Source: JBBQYA01 sp038209155 (GTDB lineage Bacteria; Bacteroidota; Bacteroidia; Sphingobacteriales; Sphingobacteriaceae). From it: a DNA stretch of 34,114 nucleotides. Under the pieces are notes generated by a model, which saw only the letters and a program-made list of their open reading frames with translations, was not told the origin of the DNA and did not search any database. Location of the stretch: positions 1-34,114 of the forward strand of contig JBBQYA010000023.1 in assembly GCA_038209155.1 (NCBI GenBank). The letters run 5' to 3'. This document shows positions 8,601-15,986 of this stretch, piece by piece (positions within the stretch are counted from its first letter, which is position 1; each line of letters begins with the position of its first letter). The translations under genes were made by a program, and so were the position numbers.

Positions 8601-10020
8601 CATTTAATTCTTTTGCATAATCGCTAATTGCAATAATTCTCGATTGATAACGATCACTTAATTTTTTTAAAATCGCTAAAGGGTTTTTACTACTCAATCC
8701 TTGTACTCTTGCAAATCTATTTTCCCGATAATAATTATTGGATTCGAAACTTGCTTCTTTCTGCACTTTACTTAATATTGTAGCCAAATCTATAACAGGC
8801 TGTTCTATAACCCAATAAATTGCTTCTACTGAAATATTTAATTCATGATAAGAATCGTAAAAGGGAGTTCTTGAAACTCCTTCATCTCCTCTAAACAAAG
8901 AAAGCTTTTTATCTTTTAATAAAAAACGCATGGAAACCGATGGATGATAAATAGAATCTTTTGCACCTAAATAAAGCGTAGCTTCTATATTATCAGACAA
9001 AATCCGATCAGCCAAAATAATAAAAGCTTTGGATGCAGCTTTAAATACAATGGTATCTTTATAATAAATCGTAATTAATGCATTAGTGAATTTATCTCCA
9101 TAACCTAAAGATTTACTTCCCGACATAGAAAATCCACCTTTAATATTGATGTTTTTGAAAATATTTTTAATTTCTAGTTCTTTATCAAAAGATTCAAATT
9201 TTGGGTAATTGGCTTTTTCAACAGATGAATTTGCTGTCATTTTTTCAAAATATTTTCCTTTCAATGGCTTTTGAAAAAAATCTTTATTATAAAAAATAAC
9301 TGAATCTGCTTCAAATTCTGCGGTTTTCAGTTTTATAGTATATTTATTTAATTCCGCATATACCTTAGTCGGATCTAATGCTACACGCTCCCAGGTCACT
9401 TTTCCTTTTTTACCATCCCATCTGTAGCTCAAAGGGTAAGCGGTTCCATTTGTTCCAGAAATCAAGGTGCTATCTCCTCTTGCAATTCCAATAATGTCTG
9501 TATTATTCACAGTTATTTTGGGAACAGAATCCATACTGATAATAAAATCCTTTGTGGACAATAACCATTTATTACTTGTAGAGGACATTATTGCGTTTTC
9601 AGCAAATAAATTCCTTGAAAACTCTAAAAACGTACTTAAGTCTTTTGCCTTTCCAGAACTTAACTTTGTGATTACAGAAATAAATCCTTTGAAATTTTCT
9701 TGACTATAATTATTTAATTTATAAAAGGTCAATGCTCTAAAATAATCTTCGTACTCTTTGCTTGAATTATATTTTTTGGATGCAATGATATTTGTAGTTA
9801 AAATAATAATTGAATCTTGTTGAATATCAAACTGTTGAGCATTCCATAATGCTAAAAAATCTTTTGCAACTAATTTACCACTATCAGTTTTAGCATCGGT
9901 TAATAGTTGATCTATTTCTTTTCCAAATTTTATTTTATCCGAATTAAAAGTATTAATTACTTGAGAAAATGTATTTATTGTAATGAATAGGAAAGAAAAT
10001 AAGAGGATATATTTTTTCAT
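5644..10020 (-). CDS. Giant exported protein of unknown function (1458 aa)
   Basis: I do not recognise a named family. A signal peptide (1-20, ending SQ) is followed by a helical stretch (about 25-145), then a very long region dominated by predicted beta strands with repeated patterns such as KFSGKVKAGTLQFNG, FRGNVYMKA and SDSYVYYDKK that recall OstA/LptA or other beta-jellyroll scaffolds. Near 445-505 there is an unexpected helix-rich segment (ISDYAKELNVKPEAVINQLR, then EEGFIFLDESKAIITVR) resembling a winged helix. There is no lipobox and no obvious C-terminal sorting domain; it ends RKLNFVASFQ. The ATG lies one base after the prmA stop and mpl follows 11 bases later, so it is tightly embedded in the tpiA-prmA-mpl operon. 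A periplasmic or envelope-assembly scaffold is my inference only. Confidence 0.85.
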   Translation of the reverse strand: MKKYILLFSFLFITINTFSQVINTFNSDKIKFGKEIDQLLTDAKTDSGKLVAKDFLALWNAQQFDIQQDSIIILTTNIIASKKYNSSKEYEDYFRALTFYKLNNYSQENFKGFISVITKLSSGKAKDLSTFLEFSRNLFAENAIMSSTSNKWLLSTKDFIISMDSVPKITVNNTDIIGIARGDSTLISGTNGTAYPLSYRWDGKKGKVTWERVALDPTKVYAELNKYTIKLKTAEFEADSVIFYNKDFFQKPLKGKYFEKMTANSSVEKANYPKFESFDKELEIKNIFKNINIKGGFSMSGSKSLGYGDKFTNALITIYYKDTIVFKAASKAFIILADRILSDNIEATLYLGAKDSIYHPSVSMRFLLKDKKLSLFRGDEGVSRTPFYDSYHELNISVEAIYWVIEQPVIDLATILSKVQKEASFESNNYYRENRFARVQGLSSKNPLAILKKLSDRYQSRIIAISDYAKELNVKPEAVINQLRTLVEEGFIFLDESKAIITVRDRTLNYVSNEAGKLDYDVIRLISLADSNKNASLDLRTKELKILGAQGFYLSDSQKVFIQPKNGYVSIEKDRNMKFSGKVKAGTLQFNGNGFGFNYEDFSINLDKVDSMLVTLIEKNKKGEDEAVNVKTALESVSGTLYIDDKYNKSGLKNYPQYPGFESVSDSYVYYDKKEIRNGAYKREDFYFKLVPFKVDSLNSDVATKGLSFPGTLVSGGIFPDIKQTLTYQPDSSLGFTAKTPTTGYEVYKGKGRFTNNIRLSHKGLVGDGTLNYLSSTSTSNDFVFMPDSMNSTTKTFDLKKGLYIKTAYPAINTKQSYIHWLPKVDSMFLYSRKNAFDMYDGQSKHAGSMVYTPNNLSGNGTNKFNNATVSSKYFIFKENDFVADSSGIQIATIDTSKIALASNNIKSEIDFNKKQGKFKTNKIGDETRFILNKYETSLGEFVWDFLGKSINFSAIKGTPLSDSYFLSTKKSQDSLSFYATNAVYLLDENFIDIRGVNQISVADAFIFPDRQYVQIQPNAYMRILENAKIVANTNTKFHEFYESKVTVNGRKSYNASGIYDFKNKTGKVQQINFTDINVDSTFQSVGIGIVPDEKVLVLTPQISFRGNVYMKAAEKDMIYKGYAKILQSSQLVESDFFDFSGKFNIDSNAIEIINPKRRNGDNLYSGMHIANLEANAYATFISKKVEPNDHDIIKVEGQLVYDELKKEFKLGDKDKVFSGAKKGNLLTFKEKEEISIAEGLLNTGIDLGNGYKNQMAGSVTADLKKNTMLLDVVLTADFVFLEKTYSRILENVKLNSFEAPITRDDRPIFANAINELVPKKVAEKIVEDIGLYGGYKIPSELEHTIVFSDLQLTYDQQTRSFRSVGNTIGIASFGKEQVNKRLKGYLAIQRTQGQNAIKFYFETATNEWYYFDISNGYVEALSSDQPFNDIIMSNKKQTNILGISSSKRKLNFVASFQ

Positions 10021-10021
10021 T

Positions 10022-10861
10022 TTAAGATTTTATAAATTTAGCGGCAGCCCAATTATTACCAGTTTTATGATCTACATATATCAACTTATTTTTAGCTGCT
10101 TCTAATTGAATTATCATTAAATCTTCATTATTATAAAAACCACTCATGAATAATAAACCATTTGAATTTAATAGATTTCCATAAGCCTCCATTTGAGCTA
10201 AAAGTATATTTCTGTTAATATTCGCAAAAATAATATCGAGATTGTCGTATTTCCATGACGGAATTACATCTTGAAACGCCTCAATATTTTTTACATTGTT
10301 TAGCGCCGCGTTTTCATTAGTAGAACTTACAGCAACATCATCATTATCAATTGCCACAATCTTACTAGCGCCTTTAATACCAGCAAGTATTGCAAGAATT
10401 CCAGTTCCACATCCCATGTCTAAAACAGATTTATTTTTCATATCTGTTTCTAAAAGATACTCACACATCATTCTAGTAGTATCATGGTGGCCTGTTCCAA
10501 ATGCCATTTTTGGATCAATAATTAACTGGATTTCAAATTCAGGAAAATCTTGATGGAAAGATGCTCGAATAATGCACTCTTTATTTACAATTACGGGTTC
10601 AAAATTACTTTCCCATACCTCATTCCAATTTTTAAAAGGAATTAATGTGGATTCATAATTTAATACAAATTTATCTCGATATTTTAAAACAAGTTCTTTT
10701 ACTTTTTCGTCTGAGAATAAATTGCTTGCACAAAAAGCTTTAAATCCTAAATCAGTGTATTCAAAAGAATCAAAGCCAAGTTCACTCAAATCATTGATTA
10801 ATAAATCACTGATAAAATCTTCTGAAGATAAAACGGTGAAATTTAATTCGATATAATTCAT
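10022..10861 (-). CDS. prmA: Ribosomal protein L11 methyltransferase
   Basis: A 279-residue S-adenosylmethionine-dependent enzyme that trimethylates ribosomal protein L11. It shows the family signature AFGTGHHDTTRMM (120-132), SAM-binding motif I VLDMGCGTGILA (146-157), the acidic AIDNDD end of strand 2 (170-174) and NINRNIL (214-220), the PrmA version of the catalytic loop. An N-terminal substrate-recognition domain (1-80) is present but diverged, as is usual in Bacteroidota. Its ATG shares one base with the tpiA stop (TAATG). Confidence 0.95.
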   Translation of the reverse strand: MNYIELNFTVLSSEDFISDLLINDLSELGFDSFEYTDLGFKAFCASNLFSDEKVKELVLKYRDKFVLNYESTLIPFKNWNEVWESNFEPVIVNKECIIRASFHQDFPEFEIQLIIDPKMAFGTGHHDTTRMMCEYLLETDMKNKSVLDMGCGTGILAILAGIKGASKIVAIDNDDVAVSSTNENAALNNVKNIEAFQDVIPSWKYDNLDIIFANINRNILLAQMEAYGNLLNSNGLLFMSGFYNNEDLMIIQLEAAKNKLIYVDHKTGNNWAAAKFIKS

Positions 10862-11622
10862 TAAATAGCTTTAATTATATCTACAAAATCTTTTGATTTT
10901 AAAGATGCTCCTCCAATTAATCCTCCATCAATATCCTCTTGTGTAAATAAACTTTTCGCATTGGTTGGATTGCAACTTCCTCCATAAAGAATCGAAATAG
11001 TTGAAGCAATATTTTCACCAAAATGATTTTCAATTTCTTTCCTAATAAATTGATGAACTTCTTGTGCTTGCTCTGGACTTGCAGTTAGTCCTGTTCCAAT
11101 CGCCCAAACCGGTTCGTAAGCTAAAATTAATTTTGAAAAATCTTCCTTTGACAAATGATATAATGCACCCGATAACTGTTCTTTTAGAATAGAAAAATAC
11201 TCGCCGCTTTCTCGTTGATCTTTTGTTTCACCAATGCAGAATATTGGTTTCAAATTATTTAGTAAAGCTGTGTTTACCTTTTTCTTTAGTAATTCTTCGG
11301 TTTCTCCAGCATATAATCTACGTTCAGAATGACCTAGAATTACATATTCTGCACCGGTAGATTTAACCATTGCAGCAGAAATTTCTCCTGTGTAAGCACC
11401 TGAGTTTTCTTGATGACAATTTTGACCTGCAATAAAAATATTGCTAGAATTCGCTACTAATTGGCTTAAACTTTTCAAATGAATAAATGGGCAAGAAATA
11501 ATCACATCACATTCATTTACAGACTCATCTGCAAGCATATTTACAATTTCCGAAGTTAAGGCTAAGCCATCTTCATAATTTTTATTCATTTTCCAGTTTC
11601 CTGCAACAATTTTTCTTCTCAT
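10861..11622 (-). CDS. tpiA: Triosephosphate isomerase
   Basis: A 253-residue TIM-barrel enzyme interconverting dihydroxyacetone phosphate and glyceraldehyde 3-phosphate in glycolysis. Catalytic residues are visible: N9 and K11 in GNWKMNK, H98 in GHSERR and E170 in AYEPVWAIGTG. The phosphate-binding YGGS and GLIGGASL loops complete the active site. Length is typical. It begins six bases after the GlmU-like gene and overlaps prmA by one base. Confidence 0.98.
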   Translation of the reverse strand: MRRKIVAGNWKMNKNYEDGLALTSEIVNMLADESVNECDVIISCPFIHLKSLSQLVANSSNIFIAGQNCHQENSGAYTGEISAAMVKSTGAEYVILGHSERRLYAGETEELLKKKVNTALLNNLKPIFCIGETKDQRESGEYFSILKEQLSGALYHLSKEDFSKLILAYEPVWAIGTGLTASPEQAQEVHQFIRKEIENHFGENIASTISILYGGSCNPTNAKSLFTQEDIDGGLIGGASLKSKDFVDIIKAI

Positions 11623-11628
11623 AATATT

Positions 11629-12807
11629 TTAAAAATTTCTGTATGATTTTGTTAATTCAAAAACCGTTTCAAGCAATTCACGCTCTGTATCGTCAAACTT
11701 TTTACTTCTTCTTTCAAAAACTCTTTCTGCTACTTCTGCTGCCTTTACTGGCAAATATGTTTCGAACCCAGAAGCACCGCCCCAAGCAAAATCTGGAATA
11801 AAATTTCTTGGAAACCCTGATCCAAATACATTTGCACTTACTCCGATTACAGTTCCTGTATTGAACATGGTATTAATTCCGCACTTTGCATGGTCTGCCA
11901 TAATTAATCCACAGAATTGCAGACCAGTTTTACGAAAAGATTTTTTGTTATAATCCCAAAGTCGAACTTCGGCATAATTATTTTTCAAATTTGAATTATT
12001 AGTATCTGCACCCAAATTGCACCACTCACCTATCACAGCATTTCCTAAAAAACCATCGTGTCCTTTGTTAGAGAAACCAAAAATTACTGAATTATTTACT
12101 TCCCCACCTACTTTAGAATAAGGTCCAATAGTAGTAGCTCCATAAATTTTTGCTCCCATTTTCAAACCAGCATGTTCGCAAAGTGCAAATGGACCACGAA
12201 TTACACAACCTTCCATAATTTCTGAATCCTTCCCGATGTAAACTGGGCCAGTTTCTGTGTTTATAATTGAACAAGAAACGATTGCTCCTTCCTCTACAAA
12301 AATATTATTTCCTAAAACAGTATTGGTTGCATTTAAAACTGCAGACTTTCTTCCTTTGATTAAGAGTTCAAAATCTCTTTTCAATGCCTCAGCATTAAAA
12401 GAAAATATATCTTCAGGATAATTAATTTTCAGTAAATCGAAGTGGTATTCAATTTTTGAAAAATTAGAGTCATTTATTATCGGAAACGTAGCAGAATTGG
12501 CCTGTAAACAAGCAATTATCATTTCATTTTTAACTAATAATTCATTGTTCTTCAATGTATTAATAGCATTTACAAGATTTTGATCTGGAAGAATAGACCC
12601 ATTTATCAGGCAATTTTCTTTTTCTTCTACTAATGGAAATTTTTTTCTCAGATAATCCTGAGTCAAAAAACTTATTTCTTTACCTAAATGGTGTTTCCAC
12701 TTTTCAGTAATAGATAAAATACCAATCCGAATGTCGGAAACTGGCCTTGTAAAAGTTAACGGAAGTAGATTCTGATGTGTTTTATCGTCGAAAAGGACAT
12801 AATTCAT
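11629..12807 (-). CDS. GlmU-like sugar nucleotidyltransferase/acyltransferase family protein
   Basis: A 392-residue protein with a nucleotidyltransferase-like N-terminal half (about 1-160) and a left-handed beta-helix C-terminal half (about 165-345) made of hexapeptide turns such as IYIGKDSEIMEG-type repeats, AKIYGATTIGPYSKVGG and FLGNAVIGEWCNLGAD. The start MNYVLFDDKTHQNLLPLTFTRP is typical of a Bacteroidota-specific branch. The standard glycine-rich LxxGxGTRM loop of GlmU and RmlA is missing, so sugar-nucleotide synthesis is unproven. The C-terminus has no GlmU-like tail. It is the first gene of the tpiA-prmA operon and starts just behind the rpmE2 terminator. Substrate unknown. Confidence 0.82.
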   Translation of the reverse strand: MNYVLFDDKTHQNLLPLTFTRPVSDIRIGILSITEKWKHHLGKEISFLTQDYLRKKFPLVEEKENCLINGSILPDQNLVNAINTLKNNELLVKNEMIIACLQANSATFPIINDSNFSKIEYHFDLLKINYPEDIFSFNAEALKRDFELLIKGRKSAVLNATNTVLGNNIFVEEGAIVSCSIINTETGPVYIGKDSEIMEGCVIRGPFALCEHAGLKMGAKIYGATTIGPYSKVGGEVNNSVIFGFSNKGHDGFLGNAVIGEWCNLGADTNNSNLKNNYAEVRLWDYNKKSFRKTGLQFCGLIMADHAKCGINTMFNTGTVIGVSANVFGSGFPRNFIPDFAWGGASGFETYLPVKAAEVAERVFERRSKKFDDTERELLETVFELTKSYRNF

Positions 12808-12811
12808 TCAA

Positions 12812-12819
12812 CAAAAATA
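12812..12819 (-). promoter_or_regulatory. Possible -7 box in front of the GlmU-like gene
   Basis: A perfect TATTTTTG reads on the minus strand five bases before the ATG at 12807 and inside the T-run of the rpmE2 terminator. No TTG sits at the expected distance upstream, so it may be a by-product of the T-run. If real, the message would be nearly leaderless. Confidence 0.3.
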
Positions 12820-12846
12820 AAAAAGTCCCTCAGAATCTGAGGGACT
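12818..12846 (-). terminator. Rho-independent terminator of rpmE2
   Basis: The minus strand reads AGTCCCTCAG, loop ATT, CTGAGGGACT, then TTTTTT. The 10-pair stem is perfect. It lies about 28 bases after the rpmE2 stop and only 16 bases before the GlmU-like start codon. Confidence 0.93.
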
Positions 12847-12873
12847 GTTGAATACTTTTTAAATTTTAAAAAA

Positions 12874-13122
12874 TTATTTCTTAGCGTATCTTGTTTTGAA
12901 CTTATCAATTCTACCAGCAGTATCCACCATTTTAGATTTTCCTGTGTAGAAAGGATGAGATTTATGAGAAATCTCCAATTTTACCAATGGATATTCTAAC
13001 CCATCTTCCCAAATAACGGTATCTTTTGTATCTACAGTAGATTTGGTGATAAAAGAATAATCTATGGATAAATCTTTAAAAACTACTTTTCTGTAATTTT
13101 TTGGGTGTATGTCTGTTTTCAT
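12874..13122 (-). CDS. rpmE2: 50S ribosomal protein L31 type B
   Basis: An 82-residue ribosomal protein starting MKTDIHPKNYRKVVF and ending DKFKTRYAKK, with the family HPFYTGKSKMVDTAGRIDKF segment. It has no cysteine, so it is the zinc-free (C-minus) type. The frame extends eight codons further upstream, but the predicted transcription start lies inside that stretch and the AUG at 13122 gives the normal N-terminus. It is a one-gene unit with its own promoter and a strong terminator. Confidence 0.96.
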   Translation of the reverse strand: MKTDIHPKNYRKVVFKDLSIDYSFITKSTVDTKDTVIWEDGLEYPLVKLEISHKSHPFYTGKSKMVDTAGRIDKFKTRYAKK

Positions 13123-13143
13123 CTTTGCTTTATTTTCGGATTG

Positions 13144-13173
13144 CAAAAATAGGTTTATTATCTAAAAGTTCAA
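13144..13173 (-). promoter_or_regulatory. Promoter of rpmE2
   Basis: On the minus strand a TTG (13173-13171) is followed after exactly 19 bases by the perfect -7 box TATTTTTG (13151-13144). The sequence just after it, CAATCCGAAA, also occurs after the -7 boxes of the tRNA gene and, in part, of rpmH. Confidence 0.8.
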
Positions 13174-13176
13174 ATT

Positions 13177-13578
13177 TTATTTTAATTCTTCGCAAAGTTC
13201 AATTAAAACCCCATTAGTGGCTTTCGGATGAAGAAAGCAAATCCTTTTATTATCTGCTCCTAATTTTGGAACATCATTAATAAACTGAAACCCTTCATTT
13301 TTCAATCGAATTATCTCATTCTCTATATTTTCTACTTCAAAAGCTAAATGATGTATTCCCTCTCCTCGCTTTTCAATAAATTTAGCAATAGCACTGTTTT
13401 CATTATTTGACATCAGTAATTCAATTTTTGAATCTCCAGATTTAAAAAAAGAGGTCATAACATTTTCGGATGCGACCTCTTCTTGCTTGTATGATTTACA
13501 ATTAAGAAGTTTGGAAAATAATAGCTCAGCATTTGCAAGATCCTTAACCGCAATACCTATATGCTCTAGTTTTAACAT
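13177..13578 (-). CDS. mce: Methylmalonyl-CoA epimerase (VOC family)
   Basis: A 133-residue vicinal-oxygen-chelate protein that interconverts the R and S forms of methylmalonyl-CoA, linking succinyl-CoA and propionyl-CoA metabolism. The two beta-alpha-beta modules start with LEHIGIAVKDL (His ligand H6) and GEGIHHLAFEVENI (second His), and the last ligand Glu lies in GVLIELCE. The methylmalonyl-CoA mutase genes are not in the window. I chose the ATG at 13578 (MLKLEHIGIAV) over one six codons upstream because family members begin there. Confidence 0.9.
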   Translation of the reverse strand: MLKLEHIGIAVKDLANAELLFSKLLNCKSYKQEEVASENVMTSFFKSGDSKIELLMSNNENSAIAKFIEKRGEGIHHLAFEVENIENEIIRLKNEGFQFINDVPKLGADNKRICFLHPKATNGVLIELCEELK

Positions 13579-13770
13579 GAATTGAGTTTTGTTCAAAGAA
13601 AGTGAAATGAAATGATTTTATAAAGTCTAAGAAATTAAATTGATTTAAGAATAATTATAACCCTTTTCTTTACTTTTCTTTTTAGACTTTTTGAGTTAAT
13701 AATTCCTCCATTTGATGTAATCTAAAAGCTCTATAAACCATTTTTGAGGTATCAATGCGAAACTTTTTGT

Positions 13771-13778
13771 TAAATTTG
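13771..13778 (+). promoter_or_regulatory. -7 box upstream of iscS
   Basis: TAAATTTG matches TAnnTTTG perfectly, 25 bases before the iscS ATG. The nearest TTG (13744-13746) is 24 bases away, longer than normal, so the upstream element is uncertain. Confidence 0.5.
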
Positions 13779-13803
13779 CAGTTATTAATGAAAAATATAA
13801 AAA

Positions 13804-15018
13804 ATGTTAAAATTTCCAGTTTATCTAGATAATAATGCCACAACACCGATGGATCCAAGGGTGTTGGAAGCTATGCTACCATATTTCAACGAAAAATTTG
13901 GTAATGCTGCCAGTAGAAACCACTCTTTTGGATGGACTGCTGAAGAAGGCGTTGACTATGCTCGTGAGCAATGTGCAAAACTAATTGGAGCTAACGAAAA
14001 AGAAATTATTTTCACTTCTGGAGCTACAGAATCTGATAACCTTGCCATTAAAGGTGTATTTGAAATGTATGCTCAAAAAGGAAATCATATAATTACCTTA
14101 ACTACTGAACATAAAGCTGTTTTGGATACTTTTCATCACCTTGAAAAACTTGGAGCAGAAATCACATTTTTAAAAGTACAATCTGATGGATTAATCAATT
14201 TAGAAGAATTAGAAGCTGCTATGACTCCAAAGACAATTTTAGTGTCAGTAATGTATGCAAATAATGAAATTGGTGTAATCCAACCTATAAAAGCTATCTC
14301 CGATATTGCACATAAGCACGGCGCTTTGTTCATGACAGATGCTGTGCAAGCAGTAGGTAAAATTCCTGTAAATGTAGATAAAGATGGAATTGACTTATTA
14401 GCATTTACTGCTCACAAAATTTACGGTCCAAAAGGTGTAGGTGCATTATATGTTAGAAGAAAAAATCCTAGAGTAAAAGTAACTGCCCAAATGGACGGTG
14501 GAGGACATGAAAGAGGAATGAGATCAGGAACCTTAAATGTTCCTGGTATTGTTGGAATGGGTGCAGCATGCGAAATTGCAATGAATGAAATGGAATCAGA
14601 AGCAAAAAGATTATCTGCCATGCGAGATCGATTAGAAAGTGCTTTGACTGTAATTGAAGAATCTTATATTAACGGAAATACTGCTCACCGATTACCACAT
14701 ATCACTAATATTTCGTTTAAATATGTAGAAGGAGAAGGGTTGATGATGGGAATGAAAGATCTAGCAGTTTCCTCTGGATCTGCTTGTACATCAGCATCTT
14801 TGGAACCATCTTATGTGTTAAAAAGTTTAGGGTTATCAGATGATTTAGCACATTCTTCTATCCGATTTGGATTAGGTAGATTTACAACCGAAGAGGAAGT
14901 GGATTTCGCCATTCAACATACGCTAAAAGCGGTAAATAAATTAAGAGAAATGAGTCCATTGTGGGAAATGTTTAAAGAAGGTATAGATTTGGACAAAATT
15001 GAATGGGCAGAACATTAA
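13804..15018 (+). CDS. iscS: Cysteine desulfurase IscS
   Basis: A 404-residue PLP enzyme that takes sulfur from cysteine and passes it to IscU and other acceptors. H104 in TTEHKAV stacks on the cofactor and K205 in AFTAHKIYGPKG forms the Schiff base. The mobile catalytic C328 lies in SSGSACTSASLEPSYVL, the numbering matching E. coli IscS. The start PVYLDNNATTPMDP is typical. It heads an iscS-iscU-iscA operon; no iscR-like regulator precedes it. Confidence 0.98.
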   Translation: MLKFPVYLDNNATTPMDPRVLEAMLPYFNEKFGNAASRNHSFGWTAEEGVDYAREQCAKLIGANEKEIIFTSGATESDNLAIKGVFEMYAQKGNHIITLTTEHKAVLDTFHHLEKLGAEITFLKVQSDGLINLEELEAAMTPKTILVSVMYANNEIGVIQPIKAISDIAHKHGALFMTDAVQAVGKIPVNVDKDGIDLLAFTAHKIYGPKGVGALYVRRKNPRVKVTAQMDGGGHERGMRSGTLNVPGIVGMGAACEIAMNEMESEAKRLSAMRDRLESALTVIEESYINGNTAHRLPHITNISFKYVEGEGLMMGMKDLAVSSGSACTSASLEPSYVLKSLGLSDDLAHSSIRFGLGRFTTEEEVDFAIQHTLKAVNKLREMSPLWEMFKEGIDLDKIEWAEH

Positions 15019-15065
15019 TTAACAAAGAGATAAAAAACTGTTATTAAACAAAAAACAAGAAAATC

Positions 15066-15479
15066 ATGGCATATTCAGAAAAAGTGATCGATCATTATAG
15101 CAATCCGCGTAATATTGGAACACTAGATAAAAGTAAATTAAATGTAGGAACAGGGTTAGTTGGAGCACCAGAATGTGGTGATGTGATGAGACTTCAAATA
15201 GAAGTGGATGAAAATAATATGATTACAGATGCAAAATTCAAAACTTTTGGCTGTGGATCTGCAATCGCTTCTTCATCATTAGCTACAGAATGGCTGAAAG
15301 GAAAATCAATTGATGATGCTTTAACAATAGATAACATGGACATCGTGGAAGAATTGGCATTACCTCCAGTTAAAATTCACTGCTCAGTTTTAGCAGAAGA
15401 CGCTATAAAATCTGCCATCAACGATTTCAGAGTTAAAAACGGAATGGAACCAATCGTTCTAGAAAAATCTCACCATTAA
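15066..15479 (+). CDS. iscU: Fe-S cluster assembly scaffold IscU
   Basis: A 137-residue scaffold on which [2Fe-2S] clusters are built. The ligands C37 (with D39, in GAPECGDV), C63 (FGCGSA) and C106 (IHCSVLAEDA) are all present. LPPVK at 99-103 is the motif recognised by the HscA chaperone, whose gene stands alone at the right end of the window. It lies 47 bases after iscS. Confidence 0.98.
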   Translation: MAYSEKVIDHYSNPRNIGTLDKSKLNVGTGLVGAPECGDVMRLQIEVDENNMITDAKFKTFGCGSAIASSSLATEWLKGKSIDDALTIDNMDIVEELALPPVKIHCSVLAEDAIKSAINDFRVKNGMEPIVLEKSHH

Positions 15480-15511
15480 TCTGAGATTGTTTTTAATTTT
15501 AATAAAAGGAA

Positions 15512-15838
15512 ATGATAACTGTAACAGATAAAGCAAAATCAAAAATTCAAGGCTTGATGACAGATGCAGGTCTTGACTCAAATTATTTTGTTCGTGTAGG
15601 AGTTGCTGGGGGAGGATGTTCTGGACTTTCTTACAAACTTGATTTCGACAACGAGTTAAAAAAAGGAGATCAGGAATTCGAAGATAAAGGATTAAAAATC
15701 ATATTGGATATGAAAAGTTTTCTCTATTTAGCAGGAACAGAATTAGATTTTTCTGATGGTTTAAATGGCAAAGGTTTTAATTTTATCAATCCAAATGCGA
15801 GCAGAACCTGTGGCTGCGGCGAAAGTTTTTCTGTGTAA
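15512..15838 (+). CDS. iscA: A-type Fe-S carrier protein IscA
   Basis: A 108-residue A-type carrier that delivers clusters to apoproteins. The three conserved cysteines are C36 (GGGCSGLSY) and C100/C102 (SRTCGCGESF). Last gene of the operon, 32 bases after iscU and followed by a strong terminator. Distinguishing IscA from ErpA or SufA by sequence alone is not reliable; the operon context favours IscA. Confidence 0.95.
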   Translation: MITVTDKAKSKIQGLMTDAGLDSNYFVRVGVAGGGCSGLSYKLDFDNELKKGDQEFEDKGLKIILDMKSFLYLAGTELDFSDGLNGKGFNFINPNASRTCGCGESFSV

Positions 15839-15857
15839 TAATAGAAGATAATTTAAG

Positions 15858-15888
15858 AATGCTCCGTACAAACGGAGCATTTTTTTTG
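15858..15888 (+). terminator. Rho-independent terminator of the isc operon
   Basis: AATGCTCCGT, loop ACAA, ACGGAGCATT, followed by a run of T. The 10-pair stem is perfect and starts about 20 bases after the iscA stop. Confidence 0.95.
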
Positions 15889-15986
15889 ATTAAAATATTT
15901 AATTGATTTTCCAAGAAAGGATTCTATTTTTTTAAATATTACTATATTCAGCCCATATTTTTTGATTAAAACCAAATTCCTAAGAA

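Noticed and set aside
13623..13690. Inverted repeat AAGTCTAA/TTAGACTT between mce and iscS.
   Set aside because: Eight pairs across a loop of about 50 bases in AT-rich DNA; likely chance.
13788..13832. A 14-codon open frame that starts 16 bases before iscS and overlaps its start in another frame.
   Set aside because: No start context or conserved peptide; A-rich sequence makes such short frames common by chance.
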